Source: Manihot esculenta (Eukaryota; Streptophyta; Magnoliopsida; Malpighiales; Euphorbiaceae). Taken from it: a stretch of 64,000 nucleotides of DNA. This document shows, in pieces, positions 13,016 to 24,510 of the stretch. The notes under the pieces are model-generated. The model saw only the letters and a list, made by a program, of their open reading frames with translations. It did no database searches and had not been told where the DNA came from. How positions within the stretch are numbered: position 1 is the stretch's first letter; each line of letters opens with the position of its first letter. The stretch lies in NCBI RefSeq assembly GCF_001659605.2, contig NC_035161.2:5102265-5166264 (forward strand), written 5' to 3'. The translations under genes were made by a program, and so were the position numbers.

Positions 13016-13487
13016 AGGGGTGAGTAGTATTCGGTTCAAATTGAAAAAAATCAATCGAACCGAATTAATTTGAAAATTTAGTTTGATATTTTATTCATTT
13101 CGGCTCGGTTTGATTTTTAATTTCAAAAATTTCAGTTATTTCGGTTCGATTTGATTTTGATCAGAAAAAAAATCAAAAAAATTGAACTGAACCGATTAGT
13201 GATAATAATATATTATTTTCAATAATATAGAGAGATTAGATGATATTAAAATTAAAATATTTCAATTAAATTTTAAAATATTAAAACTAAAGTGTAAAAA
13301 GTAAAAAATTTATTAAAAATTTAAATTGATCAAATCGAACTGAATCAAATTGAATCAGACTGGTTCGATTTGATTCGATTTTTGATCAAAATCGATTCGA
13401 TTTGATTTTTATAAATATCAAAATTTCAGTTTTTAGTTTATTCAGTTTGGTTCGGTTTTAAACTGAATCGACCGAATACTCACCCCT
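13016..13487. mobile_element. MITE-like inverted-repeat element, copy 2
   Basis: The best preserved copy. It starts AGGGGTGAGTAGTATTCGGTT and ends with the complementary CCGAATACTCACCCCT. The flanks share ACTTGA on both sides (imperfect), suggesting a target duplication of 6-8 bp. The interior is AT-rich with many TTCGGTTTGATT-like runs in inverted order. It has no coding capacity. The class is not proven. Confidence 0.7.
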
Positions 13488-13877
13488 AAACTTGAGCATT
13501 GAAATGACTGTTTATAGACGCCAACTACCTCACTATTACTTTCGACTCTTTTTCGGTTATATTATTAATATAATGATAATGATTAATAAATTTAATTAAG
13601 TATTAAAAATAATATACTATAATAAATATTATTACACATATAAAAAAAACTAAATCATGATAATATATAATGAATATAAATAATGGGTAATGCGAGTGTA
13701 ATTTATTAGGCTATTTGCATTATAATATATATAAAAGTGAGGAAAATAATATTTTTTTTATTAATTGTTGAATCTGAGATTACTTGATAATTTGAGATAT
13801 TTATTTTTTATGCTTGAATGTATTTTGTAATAAGTGTATTGTTTAATGAAACGTCTCAAAAAGTATTGTGCAAGTCG

Positions 13878-14337
13878 AGATCAGCATTTGGTCGGTTCGG
13901 TTCAAAATTAAATCGAATCAAATAAACTAAAAATTGAAATTTTAGTATTTATATAAATTGAATCAAATCGAATTGATTTTGATCAGAAATCGAACCGAAC
14001 CGGTCTGATTCGGTTCGATTTGGTTCGGTTTGATCGATTTCGATTTTTAATAAAATTTTTATTTTTTACATTTTATTTTTAATATTTTAAAATTTAATTA
14101 AAATATTTAATCTTAATATAATTTAATTTCTCTATATTATTGAAAATAATATATTATTATCACTAATCGATTCGGTTCGGTTTTTTCGATTTTTTTTTAT
14201 CAAGACCGAACCAAACTAAAATAATCAAAATTTTTAAAATTAAAAATCGAAGCGAACCAAATTAAATAAAAAACTGAATTGAATTTTAAAATTAATTCGA
14301 TTCGATCAATTATTTTTATTTAAACCGAATACTACCT
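13878..14337. mobile_element. MITE-like inverted-repeat element, copy 3
   Basis: Same family as 13016-13487, separated from it by about 390 bp. It begins with GATCAGCATTTGGTCGGTTCG and ends AAACCGAATACTACCTG, so the ends are degraded relative to copy 2. It is also strongly self-complementary. No ORF. Confidence 0.65.
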
Positions 14338-15480
14338 GCAAGTAATCATATGGCGGGTTTGAAAGATTGATGGCAAGTGGTGGTATTTCCTATTAACTAA
14401 GGGCTATTTGATCATTTCATATTTTATCAACAACAATATAAACAGAGAGCATTTCCAATTTGGATGAAAAAAAAAATTAGAGATTAAATTTTTAAAAGCA
14501 GATAGACGTTCACGTTAATTATGCTATAGGGATGAAAAAGTAAGTTTTTTATATTAAATGTATATAAAATTAAAAAATAATTATTAATATTTAGAGTAAT
14601 TTAGAATAGAGTTTTTGAAATTTAATAAAATTTATAATTTAGTTTTTATTTCTCTAATAAGTAAATAATTTACTTTTATTAAAAATTGTTTGATTTAACT
14701 ATTAAATAATTGATAATTAATAGACATTTAAATAGTTAAATCAAAATATTTGATAAATGTTAAAAAAATTAGCTGATAAATAATAAATAACTTATATGAA
14801 GTTTATTATTTTTATTTTAGATAAACTCTAGGATTAAAATGGTTTTTTATTTGTTGATAGCCGTTTTGGTTTTATTTTTTATTTAAATTATATTAGTAAA
14901 TATGTTTTAATTTTTTTACTAAATTAGTGTTAATTTATGATTAATTGAGAAATTCAATTCAAATTAAAAGGATTTAATTATTATAAAAATTAAAATTTTA
15001 AAAATTGAATTGTTACGTATTATTAAAATTAAAAGGGCTATATTATTATACAAAAGTAAAATTTAAAAAAAATAAATTATTATAATTTAATGTTTATTTT
15101 TTAATAAAATAGAAATTTTAGGAATTAAATTATTTATTAATAAAATGTTACAAATGAAACTGTAGACTTTACTAAAATTGAGTGATTATATTATAAATTA
15201 CTCTAATATTTAAATAATAAAAATTAAATTTAATTCAGAATATATATATATATATATAGAATAACCAATTGTGTATAAAATTGCAGTGGAAGACGATAAC
15301 TGAATTTGAGGAGAGAAGTTGATTTCAATTCTATACAGACACAGAGAGAGTTACATACAAGATCCACTCCTCTCTGCGCTCCACCATTTCCTCTCATCGA
15401 AATGCGAACCTGAAGAAGATCTATTCATCTGTTTCACACCTCAGAGAGAGAAAAGACGCCATTTTTAGACACAGACTGAG
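14338..15480. other. upstream region of the kinase gene
   Basis: AT-rich spacer. A (TA)n run lies at 15240-15259. The stretch from about 15290 is GA- and CT-rich with several GAGAGA runs and is probably 5' leader of the kinase mRNA. The transcription start cannot be fixed from sequence alone. Confidence 0.5.
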
Positions 15481-18400
15481 ATGGGCTGTACGTTTTCCGG
15501 ACTGAATGCGCTCTACGACGCCGTTAATGGTGGAGCTGACGTTTGGATCAATGAAAACAGGTTCCGGATCGTCAGGCAGCTAGGTGAAGGTGGTTTCGCC
15601 TATGTCTACTTGGTCAAGGAGGTTGTCAATGACTCTTCTGCTTCCACGTCCGGTGGCGGTGGTGGCCTTGCCAAGAAAGTCAAGGAAACTTCACATCTCT
15701 CTGGTAAATTTTCCTTTTTGATCCCTGATCGATGATACTTGGGGGGAAAATTCTGGCAATTTTGTCATGGATTTAGGTGTTTTGAGTTTTCAATGGTTTG
15801 AATCTCTGATCTAATTGATCCTTTTGATTTAGCATCATATTGTAATGTAATTGGTGCATTGGTGTGACTGAAATGATAATGCAGATGATGGAACTTATGC
15901 AATGAAGAAAGTTCTCATTCAGAACAAGGAGCAATTGGAATTGGTTCGGGAAGAGATTCGGGTCTCATCCCTGTTCTGCCACCCCAACCTGCTTCCTCTT
16001 CTTGATCATGCTATTATTGCAGTGAAGGTAATCACTGCCACACTTTCTTCGTGTTTACTTAGAGGTTATTTTCTATTGTTTTTTTTTTCCAAAAAAGAAA
16101 AGAAAAGAAAAGATCTGTTTGTTCTCTAATGTGGTGTAGATTTAGTTGAAGGTGTTCAGTGCATTACTTATTATAGTCAACTTCAAATTAGAAATTTGGT
16201 CCCTTATCCATTAGAAGCACGATCACAGTTAAGTTAAGAGGAACACTGTAAGACATAAAGAAAAGGACATATTGATGATTCTTTTTTGACATGGGCACAT
16301 GGGTCTACATTTTCTTTATTATTATTATTATTATTTTGTAAGTTTTAGAACATGCTACTGAGGTTTTGACATATAAAGTTGCAATTTAAATCATTTATAT
16401 ATATATATATCTGTGTGTACACACATACTCCCATATTTGAATAGGATGTCAGAAGATGATATTAGCATTTGCATATGATGCACATATCTTTAAGAGAACT
16501 TGAAAACTTCAGCTTTAATTATGTACGGATGTAAATTATCAATCATTATGATCCTGTTGATCTTCTATAAAATCAAAATATTCATTGATGGCTGATTCAG
16601 GAACACTTTGGATTAAAAGATAAAGAGTTTTTGTTGCAAATAGACATGCAGAGAGATTCTAGAAGTGCCAGTAGTGATCTTGCAGCGCCATTACTTCATT
16701 GATAAAGCCTTTATCCTCTTCTGTTTCACAGAATTGATTTTATGCCATAATATTTTCCATTTGCTAGACTAATCAAGAGGGCTCTTGGAACCATGAGGCT
16801 TATTTATTATTTCCAGTTCAGTTGGATGGAACCTTACTGGACAATTCCAATGCTATGAAAGCCAAAAAGGAGTTTTTTTCTACATCAGATGTTCTTCAAA
16901 TATTTTGGCAGGTAAAAAGCAATCAACCCCTACTTCATATCTGAGGTTTTCTCTAATGTTTTCCCTTTCTAGTGTTAAGACATCTTATCAACGAACATTA
17001 GAGTTACTGTTATTTGAAAATTGCAAGGCTATACACTAGTTGGATATGATCTTTCAAGTTTCTTTTCTTGTGGAGTTAAGTAGAATGTCTATGGATGTTC
17101 TTGCTTTCCTTTTTCATTTGCATCATTGGCATCTCTAGAGGCATTTGTGTTATAATTTTGTACGTTGCAACCTTTATCACCAACAAAAATCTCTTTTGCA
17201 GCTTTGTGCTGGACTGAAACATATGCACAATCTTGAGCCTCCATATGCACACAATGATCTTAAACCTGGTAATGTACTTCTAACACATAGAAAAGGACAG
17301 CCACCTCTTGCCATATTGATGGATTTTGGGAGTGCTCGACCTGCAAGGAGACAAATCCGATCTCGTTCAGAGGCACTGCAGTTGCAGGTTCACATTTTTG
17401 TTCTCCTTTCCATTTTCATATTTCTACTTATATTATACTTGATTATTCTCTTGTGACTCAGCTTACTTCTCAATACATGCATTCCCCAATATAGCTGTAT
17501 ATAGCTTCACTAATGTACATATGTTACATAATCTTTAAAATTTTATGGTTTGAAAATATTTTTACTTTGTCCTTAATATCAAATATTTTAAACTTTCAAA
17601 GATTATTTTAATCCAAGTACTTAATATGGCAACCTTAGCTTAAGCTTTTCAGTAAAGTTTGGTTTGTTATGACAATACATGTGAATGTGATTATGACTGT
17701 CTTTTGGCTGCCTATTGTCTAGGATTGGGCATCTGAGCATTGTTCAGCACCCTTTAGAGCTCCTGAATTGTGGGATTGCCCAAGCCATGCAGACATTGAT
17801 GAGAGAACTGATATTTGGTCATTAGGATGCACGCTATATGCAATAATGTGAGGATCAATCTTCTCTCCTCATTTTTGTTTTCATGTGATAGTCTCTGTCG
17901 TTTTCTTTCTTGTTTTTCATTTTGTTCCAGCTCATCGATTCTGCATACTCTTACAAACCCATTATCGACAAAAACTAATGGGACTAAGCTAAGTTATAGG
18001 ATGTTTCAAGCTAGTTGTACCAGAAATCACCACATACAACATGATTTGCATCCTGAATCATTGGCAATTTTGGGATGTTGAAATCAACATTACAAAATGC
18101 AAATGATCAGGGGTAGGTTAGCAAAATATCTCAATTATACTTTCTGCATATTTCTGTTATACTGCTATGAATTACGAGATTTGGATATTCTCAGATGGCA
18201 CTTAGATGGCCTAGGATGAAAAGGGTGAAAGTGATGGAGAAAATTTAGCTTTAAACTGAGCAGAGATGAGGAAAGAAAGATATAGCTGACCCTAACTAGA
18301 TTGCACTAAGGCCTTGAGTTTAGGTCTATTGACTATTAATTGTAGGTATCTTAGCATTGGACATGCTTCCAAAAAAAAAGCATTGGAAATTAAGCTAATT

Positions 18401-19286
18401 TATTTTAGGGTATTATCTTTGTAGTAGTTCTCTTTTTTTCTTTTTCTTTTTTTTTTCTTTTTTTTTTTAAATTTTAATCCCTTAGCTTGATTGATTCTAA
18501 TTGAAACCAATTACTCACATCCTTCAAGCTTGACTCATTCCAATTTTAGGGCCTTCTAAATCTGAATTTGGTTTGATTTAAAGTAAGCTCAAACTTGATC
18601 ATTGATGCTTGGCTCAGCAAATAACTATCAAGCTTGAACTTGGTTTGGAGAAGAACTTAAAAGCTTGATTTCCCTCCCCTCAGTTTCTATCTTTAACCTT
18701 CTATTTGAAATCAAGAATTTTATAAAAATTCAATTCAATTAATTTCTTTTCTACCAACTCTCTTGTTTGGAATGAAAGAATTTAATTCTTTTTAATTTAA
18801 AAAATTTTCATTTTAAAAAGAAGTTGAAATCTTGCATAATTTTGCAAGAATTTATTTGAATTATTTTCTTGCAAAATGAATCATGCCAAACAAAGATAAA
18901 AGAATGTAAAAAATTAAACATTTTCTCATCTTACTAGCATTCCACTTTTATTATAGTTTGTAATTGTGGAATTGGAGTCCCATAAATGGGAAGCTAGAGA
19001 GCTAGACCTCTTTGATTTCTAAAGTTTGCTGTCATATTTTACCTATGACTTATTCAACAGGTATGGGGTATCCCCATTTGAGTATGCACTTGGAGAATCT
19101 GGAGGAAGCTTACAATTGGCTGTCGTAAATGCACAAATAAAATGGCCTGCTGGCCCTAATCCTTCATATCCAGAAGCTTTACGTCAGTTCGTGACCTGGA
19201 TGCTTCAGCCGCAGCCTGCAGTTCGTCCTTGCATTAATGATATTATAATTCATGTGGACAAGCTGATCACAAAGTTTTCCCACTGA
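15481..19286 (+). CDS. STK16/AtPK3-type serine/threonine protein kinase
   Basis: Six exons: 15481-15703, 15885-16027, 16768-16911, 17202-17387, 17723-17847 and 19061-19286, all with GT-AG introns and matching phases, giving 348 aa. The glycine loop GEGGFAYV is at residues 35-42 and the ATP lysine is in YAMKK (K82). The catalytic loop reads YAHNDLKPGN (D189), with Asn where most kinases have Arg. DFG is at 211-213 and APE at 245-247. The N-terminus MGC fits N-myristoylation and palmitoylation, as known for the animal STK16 relative, so membrane or Golgi association is inferred. Length and sequence match plant proteins of the AtPK3-like subgroup of the NAK family. Introns hold (TTA)n and (TA)n runs near 16311-16335 and 16398-16414. 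The reading frame is intact. Substrate is unknown. Confidence 0.93.
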
Positions 19287-21282
19287 CGTGAAATGGAACA
19301 AAAAGGGATCTGCATTGTCAATGCAGCAAGCACTTTCCAAAACTAGCTTGTGCATCAGTGGATTTTGGATGTTCAGAATACTTGAAAATGGCAGCAAAAG
19401 CGAATAGAAGTTCCCTGTTAGAAGAGTTTTACAGAGGTGAATTTTTTTAAAAAAATTTTTGAAATTTTTTGATGTTAGTGTATTTGTTGTCGCAGTATGT
19501 TCTGTAATTTATTAAAAGATCATCCTGTGGCACCCCAATATTCAATTTCTTAATTGAACCATAATAATTGGCGATCCTCGCCGATTTATGTTTTTTAGGA
19601 CTTATATAAAAAGTTCATTTTATTTTGTATTTTGTTCAAGGACTTTCTCTCTCCCTTCACAGCACAAACACTCATTCACCAACAGAAAATGTGAACGGAA
19701 GAATCAAATTATTGACAAAATAAAAAGCTAAAGGATTAAGATAGGTGTCCCTAAAAATAAGATTAAGGAGAATTTCCTTCAAATATCAAAATCAATATGA
19801 GGGATATTAAAAAGAATTAAAATTTTCTATTACAAATAGGAGGATTATTAAAAAAAATTAATTAAATTTTTTATAAATTTAGATATACATAATAGAAAAA
19901 TACTGAATAATTAACAAAAAAAGATTTATTTAGGTGATTGAAATTTTTATCTGACATCCTACATATTATACCTTAGTTTTGTCAAATCAAATCAAAACGT
20001 ATTTCATAAATTCTTATGATAATAATAAATATAAGAAAGTTGAAAAATTTTAAAAAAATATTTTTAATTATTGAAACTATTCGGTTCAAATAATTTTTTA
20101 TTTATTTTAAAATAATTAATTTAAATTATTTAATAATTTTATATTATCTATTATATATTATTTAAAATTACCATAATGGTTTTTGACGTGGCAAAGCTGA
20201 CAGCTAATTCTGACACCTATTCTCATTAGACTATAGTATGGACAATGCACACTTCCGCTTTCATTGTAACAAAGGATTAAAGAACAAGGAGTGAGCCCCA
20301 CTGAGCACCTGATCAGCATATGACATCATGTAGCCAGTCAACAAGAAGTATGCAATAATGCCGATACAATAGAATTATTTAAGCCTTTTAAGATAGAATA
20401 TTTAAATTTATCTACGGTTAATTCTTTCAAATTAAAAATTTTTTTATTTATTTTTATTATTAAAAGTGTGAAAATATTTTTATTATTTTTTTAAATATAT
20501 AAATTATATTTAAATTCTTAAATTTTAATATAATTAATAAATTAATTCTTATATTTTTAAAATTATATATTTAAATTTTTTCGATCCGTCCTTATTTATT
20601 ATAATTTAAACAATTTGATCCTTTATTTTTTATTTAAAAAAACTTAATTAACTTTTATTTATAATATTTCATTTAATTAATTTTAATGTTTATTATTTTT
20701 TAATTTTCATTTATTAAAATATTTTAATACTTATAATTTCAAAATTTTTATAAAATATTTATAACTTCAGTTATTTTTAAGTGATGTTAAGTAATTCTTA
20801 AGTAAGTTATAAATTTTTATAGAGTATTTTAAAAAAAATATATACTTTCAAAAAAAGTTTCACTATCCACTAAATTTAAATTAATGTTTATAATAAATAA
20901 AAAATTTATAATTTTAAATAAATTAAATATAGAGAAATTTAAAAATTTAATTTTAAAAATATAAGAATTAATGTAAGATTTAGGAAGCCAAAATATAATT
21001 TATACAGTATAAAATTTCTATTGAAAATGATTTAAATATTTATGAAAATATTTTAGATATTTAAAAAGTTTATTTTTTTTTAATCGGTTCACTGATGAAA
21101 TTATGAAAGAAAGGCCATTCAATTTAGATGGATTGATATATAGAAATTTAAGCGTTGAATTTTAAAAATATAATAATTGATTTATTAATTATATTAAAAT
21201 TTAAGAATTAAAATATAATTTACTATTTTAGGTGAGAATATATATAGCCTCTTATCACCAACTAACTTTTTGATACCCACCA
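19287..21282. other. spacer between kinase and CONSTANS-like gene
   Basis: 19287 to about 19520 is probably the kinase 3' untranslated region. The rest is AT-rich with no recognisable gene or element. Confidence 0.55.
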
Positions 21283-21290
21283 TATAAATA
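21283..21290 (+). promoter_or_regulatory. candidate TATA box of the CONSTANS-like gene
   Basis: TATAAATA lies about 300 bp before the start codon in otherwise AT-rich DNA. It would place transcription near 21315 and leave a leader of about 265 bases. In such AT-rich DNA chance matches are common. Confidence 0.4.
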
Positions 21291-21334
21291 TGACAATTTA
21301 TGATTGATTCGCTATCCCATGTAGAATTCCTTTG

Positions 21335-21574
21335 ATGTATTATATAATTTCTCTCCACTCACAGCTCCATCCGGTGAAGCACAGCAACCACAAGATTGTC
21401 GGACCACCCTCTTCCTGCCACTTCAAAACGAAAAGAAGCTCCTGGATTCTCTCTCTTTATCACTATGTTCTTTCTCACTCACAGTTATCACTCTATCTTC
21501 TTCTACTTCACTACTCCTACTGGCATGAACTCATAGAACACAATTAGATTTCAGCTATGGCTTGTATTTGTTAA
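21335..21574 (+). other. upstream ORFs in the CONSTANS-like leader
   Basis: If transcription starts near 21315, the leader carries two AUG-initiated upstream ORFs. One has about 70 codons (21335-21547). A minimal one has five codons (21557-21574, MACIC) and stops 7 bases before the main ATG at 21582. Neither peptide looks like a known conserved upstream peptide. They could lower translation of the main ORF, but this is inference. Confidence 0.4.
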
Positions 21575-21581
21575 GACAACT

Positions 21582-23349
21582 ATGTCGAAGGTGTGTTCAG
21601 ATGGAGATGGCTATCCTAGCAACTGGGCTCGTAAGTGCGACACATGTCATGCAGAAACCTGCACTCTCTACTGCCATACTCACTCAGCTTACTTCTGTAA
21701 CAGTTGTGATGCGTACATCCACGAAGCAAATCCCTTAGCTTCGCAGCATGAGCGTGTCTGGATTTGCACTGTTTGTGAAAATGCTCCAGCTGCTTTTACT
21801 TGTCAGGCTGATGAAGCAAATCTATGCATCAACTGTGACAATGAAATACACTTGGCCAATCCATTGGCTCGCCGCCATAACAGGGTCCCAGTACTTCCCA
21901 TCTCTTCTACAGTTAACACGTCCTCAACTACTTGCAAGGAGGAGTTTCGGGAGCCGATGTTGAACAGTACAGAAAATGAAGTCACGGCAAACAAGTTTAG
22001 AGAAGAATTATTAGAAGAGGAAGAAACAGATTCTTGGTTGCTACTTGATCTTGATGATAATGATAACCTGACTAACAGTGGATTTACAAATGGTAACGAT
22101 GGTGATGAGTATTTGGATCTTATTGAATATAATTTGTGTAGTGAGTATCAGTACCAAGACCACAATGATCAGCAGCAACTATCTGGTGTTCATCAAGGAG
22201 ATAGTGGGAGTGATAGTGTTGTTCCAGTTCAATCTTTTGTAGCAAAGGAACAACAAGAACTTCAGCTACAACAACAGCAGAATATTTTGGTTGAAAGCTG
22301 GTATGAATCCTCTAAAGCTGCTTTCTTCAACACTACTGCAACTAGTCAGAATGTAAGATTCTATAACCAGTTCACCACTCTTTCCTGATTTTTTCAAGTG
22401 GGTATTCCTTAAAGTTGGTTTATTTTGACAATTATTGGAAACTATGGTAAATTCATGGTGTTTGTTTTAAGAAGTAAAAAACATACATATATCTTGATTA
22501 AGGATTATATTTAGCAATTCTTTATTGGCTCCTGCGGACAAGATTTTAACAATTGGATAGTTATGCAGGATATTCTTTTAGATCAATATTCTCCTACTAC
22601 TAATTGTAATTGTAAATGATAATGTGACATAGAGATGCATGTTTCATGAATAGATAAAGTTGAAAGAGAGCAAAGCTACTTGAGATTCTCTACTAATGCT
22701 TGTCTCTCACTTTCCCCTTTATTCTATTCTAAATTTGATTTAGCTATTACTAAAATAAAATCTTCATTGTCATGTAAGAGCTTTCCTGATAGAAGTTTGC
22801 TAAGAACAGGTTAAATTCCTAAGGAATCTCTGCAATTATTGCTGAAGTGTTCCAGAAAATTTCAGTAGCTCTCCTTGATTGAGATCATCAGATCCAACTG
22901 CGTATATGAACTTACATATCATTTTCAAAGCTTCCCAGAAATTTCTTTTTGTAATTTTTCTGGTTTAAGATTACAATTGATTCTTATTTTCTGCTGTGAT
23001 TGAAAACCAGGTCACTGTGCCTTTTACGAATGCTGGATATTTACTGACAACAAGCAGCATCCCAAATTCATATTCTCGATTTCCAAATGGAAGCACTGAT
23101 CTCCTTCCAAGTCCTTCACTGTTGATGCCACTGCAATTTACACAAACAAATAGAGAAGCAAGAGTCCAAAGATTTAGAGAGAAAAGGAAATCAAGGAAAT
23201 TTGAGAAGAAAATAAGATATGCCACTAGAAAGGCTAATGCAGAGAATAGACCAAGAGTCAAGGGTCGATTTGTAAGGAAAAAAGATATGGAGTTTGAAGT
23301 AAGAGAAGATCATGGCTATGGAATTGTTCCATCATACCAAATAGGATAA
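21582..23349 (+). CDS. COL: CONSTANS-like B-box/CCT transcription factor
   Basis: Two exons, 21582-22352 (257 codons) and 23011-23349 (112 codons plus TAA), joined by a 658-bp GT-AG intron in phase 0; 369 aa. B-box 1 starts at C19 (CDTC) and B-box 2 at C62 (CTVC), ending in the [12 protein letters not shown] block. The middle is acidic, then Gln-rich near residues 215-232. The CCT domain ([22 protein letters not shown] onward) is at about 305-347, followed by a GYGIVPS C-terminal motif of the kind that binds COP1. Two B-boxes plus CCT place it in the CO/COL1-5 group of nuclear regulators of photoperiod and light responses. In B-box 1 the usual zinc-ligand Asp (C-X2-D) is His34. Failure to splice would stop at 22388, giving a 268-aa form without CCT. 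Confidence 0.93.
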
Positions 23350-24333
23350 GGGATAGAAACTGAGTTATTTGATTTTAGTGCAGTTCTTGCTAATGCTGTT
23401 TTTATTTTTCTTCAACTTAAGAAGTTGGCTAAAGTAAAATAAAACTCATTGTTCTCTGAGCATATCAGTATCTATTGAATTGGATATATAGCTTTTGTCT
23501 ATGAATTTGTGTTCATAGTTTCTTCTTCTACAATGAATTTCCCATTTGTTTGGGACATGTATTTAATACTAAATATAAAAATCTAACAATTTTCTATCCT
23601 TGAGCTAGCTCGATCCATTTTATCAATATTTTATCAGAATTTGTCCCTACTTCAATATTGAGACTACTATAATTTTTGAGTTTAGGCGATAGTATTTGAG
23701 CAGCAGGTATTTTAGATATTTAAAAATGTGGGCAATCCTTTAAGTCCAATCTGTTTTATTAACATTCTTCTGTGCACCCAGAAAGGGAGGAAAAGGGATG
23801 AAAAGAAAAGGACTACTCGCTGCAATACAGATTGTGAAGTTTCATTCTGAAGAAGGAATATAATCTCATCCCTGATCTTTAATAAAAGCTTGTTGCACTT
23901 TTATACGTTTCTGATGGGAAATCTGCACAAAGTAGAATAAATTTCAATCACTTCTAAAGCAACAAAGATAACATCTCCCAGTGGAAGCTATAGTAGGAAA
24001 CTCTTGTAAAGCACAGTAGCATCCAAGTGTCTTATTGAAATTGTTAGAGTTATGAATGAGATTTCTACTTTCTGTTTTAACACTTTTTAGCTAGATCACA
24101 GTCTGGAACTACTAGTTTGACTCAAGTTTCCATCTCTCTTGATGATTTCTACAAACCATTGAGTTCTATTTTAGTGGTATATTAAAATAGTTAAAACTGG
24201 TGGGAAAATCTCGAGTTTGAATCCAATATCAACCGATAGATGTTTTAGTTGACTTTTATTTTGATTTTCAAATTACAAATCAATTTTTGAACTTTGACCA
24301 TTGTAACCGTTGAATCTCGCGTCGATAGAAAAC
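23350..24333. other. 3' flank and spacer, no gene seen
   Basis: AT-rich flank downstream of the CONSTANS-like gene, with probable 3' untranslated sequence to about 23470. No convincing ORF. A stretch near 23895-23960 is loosely similar to 24770-24830. Confidence 0.5.
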
Positions 24334-24510
24334 TGTTAAATTCTACGTTGGTTATGAAAAGATAATGTACTTTTTATATGGATCATAGTCTTTGTCTATG
24401 GATCATAATCTTTGTCTCTGGAACTAATTTTTGGAGTGAATTAGGTCTGATTCAAATTTAACATAGTATCAGAATTTTTTATCGAGAAATGTGTTGAATT
24501 TCACATTGAT
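24334..24510 (+). mobile_element. TRIM-like miniature LTR element remnant
   Basis: A short LTR of about 130 bp runs from TGTTAAATTCTACGTTGG (24334) to CAAATTTAACA (24463). It is followed at once by TAGTATCAGAAT, one base off the start of the initiator tRNA-Met primer site TGGTATCAGAG. At 24492 a second LTR-like start, TGTTGAATTTCACATTG, appears and then decays. The short LTR, primer site and no coding region fit a terminal-repeat retrotransposon in miniature. Confidence 0.6.
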
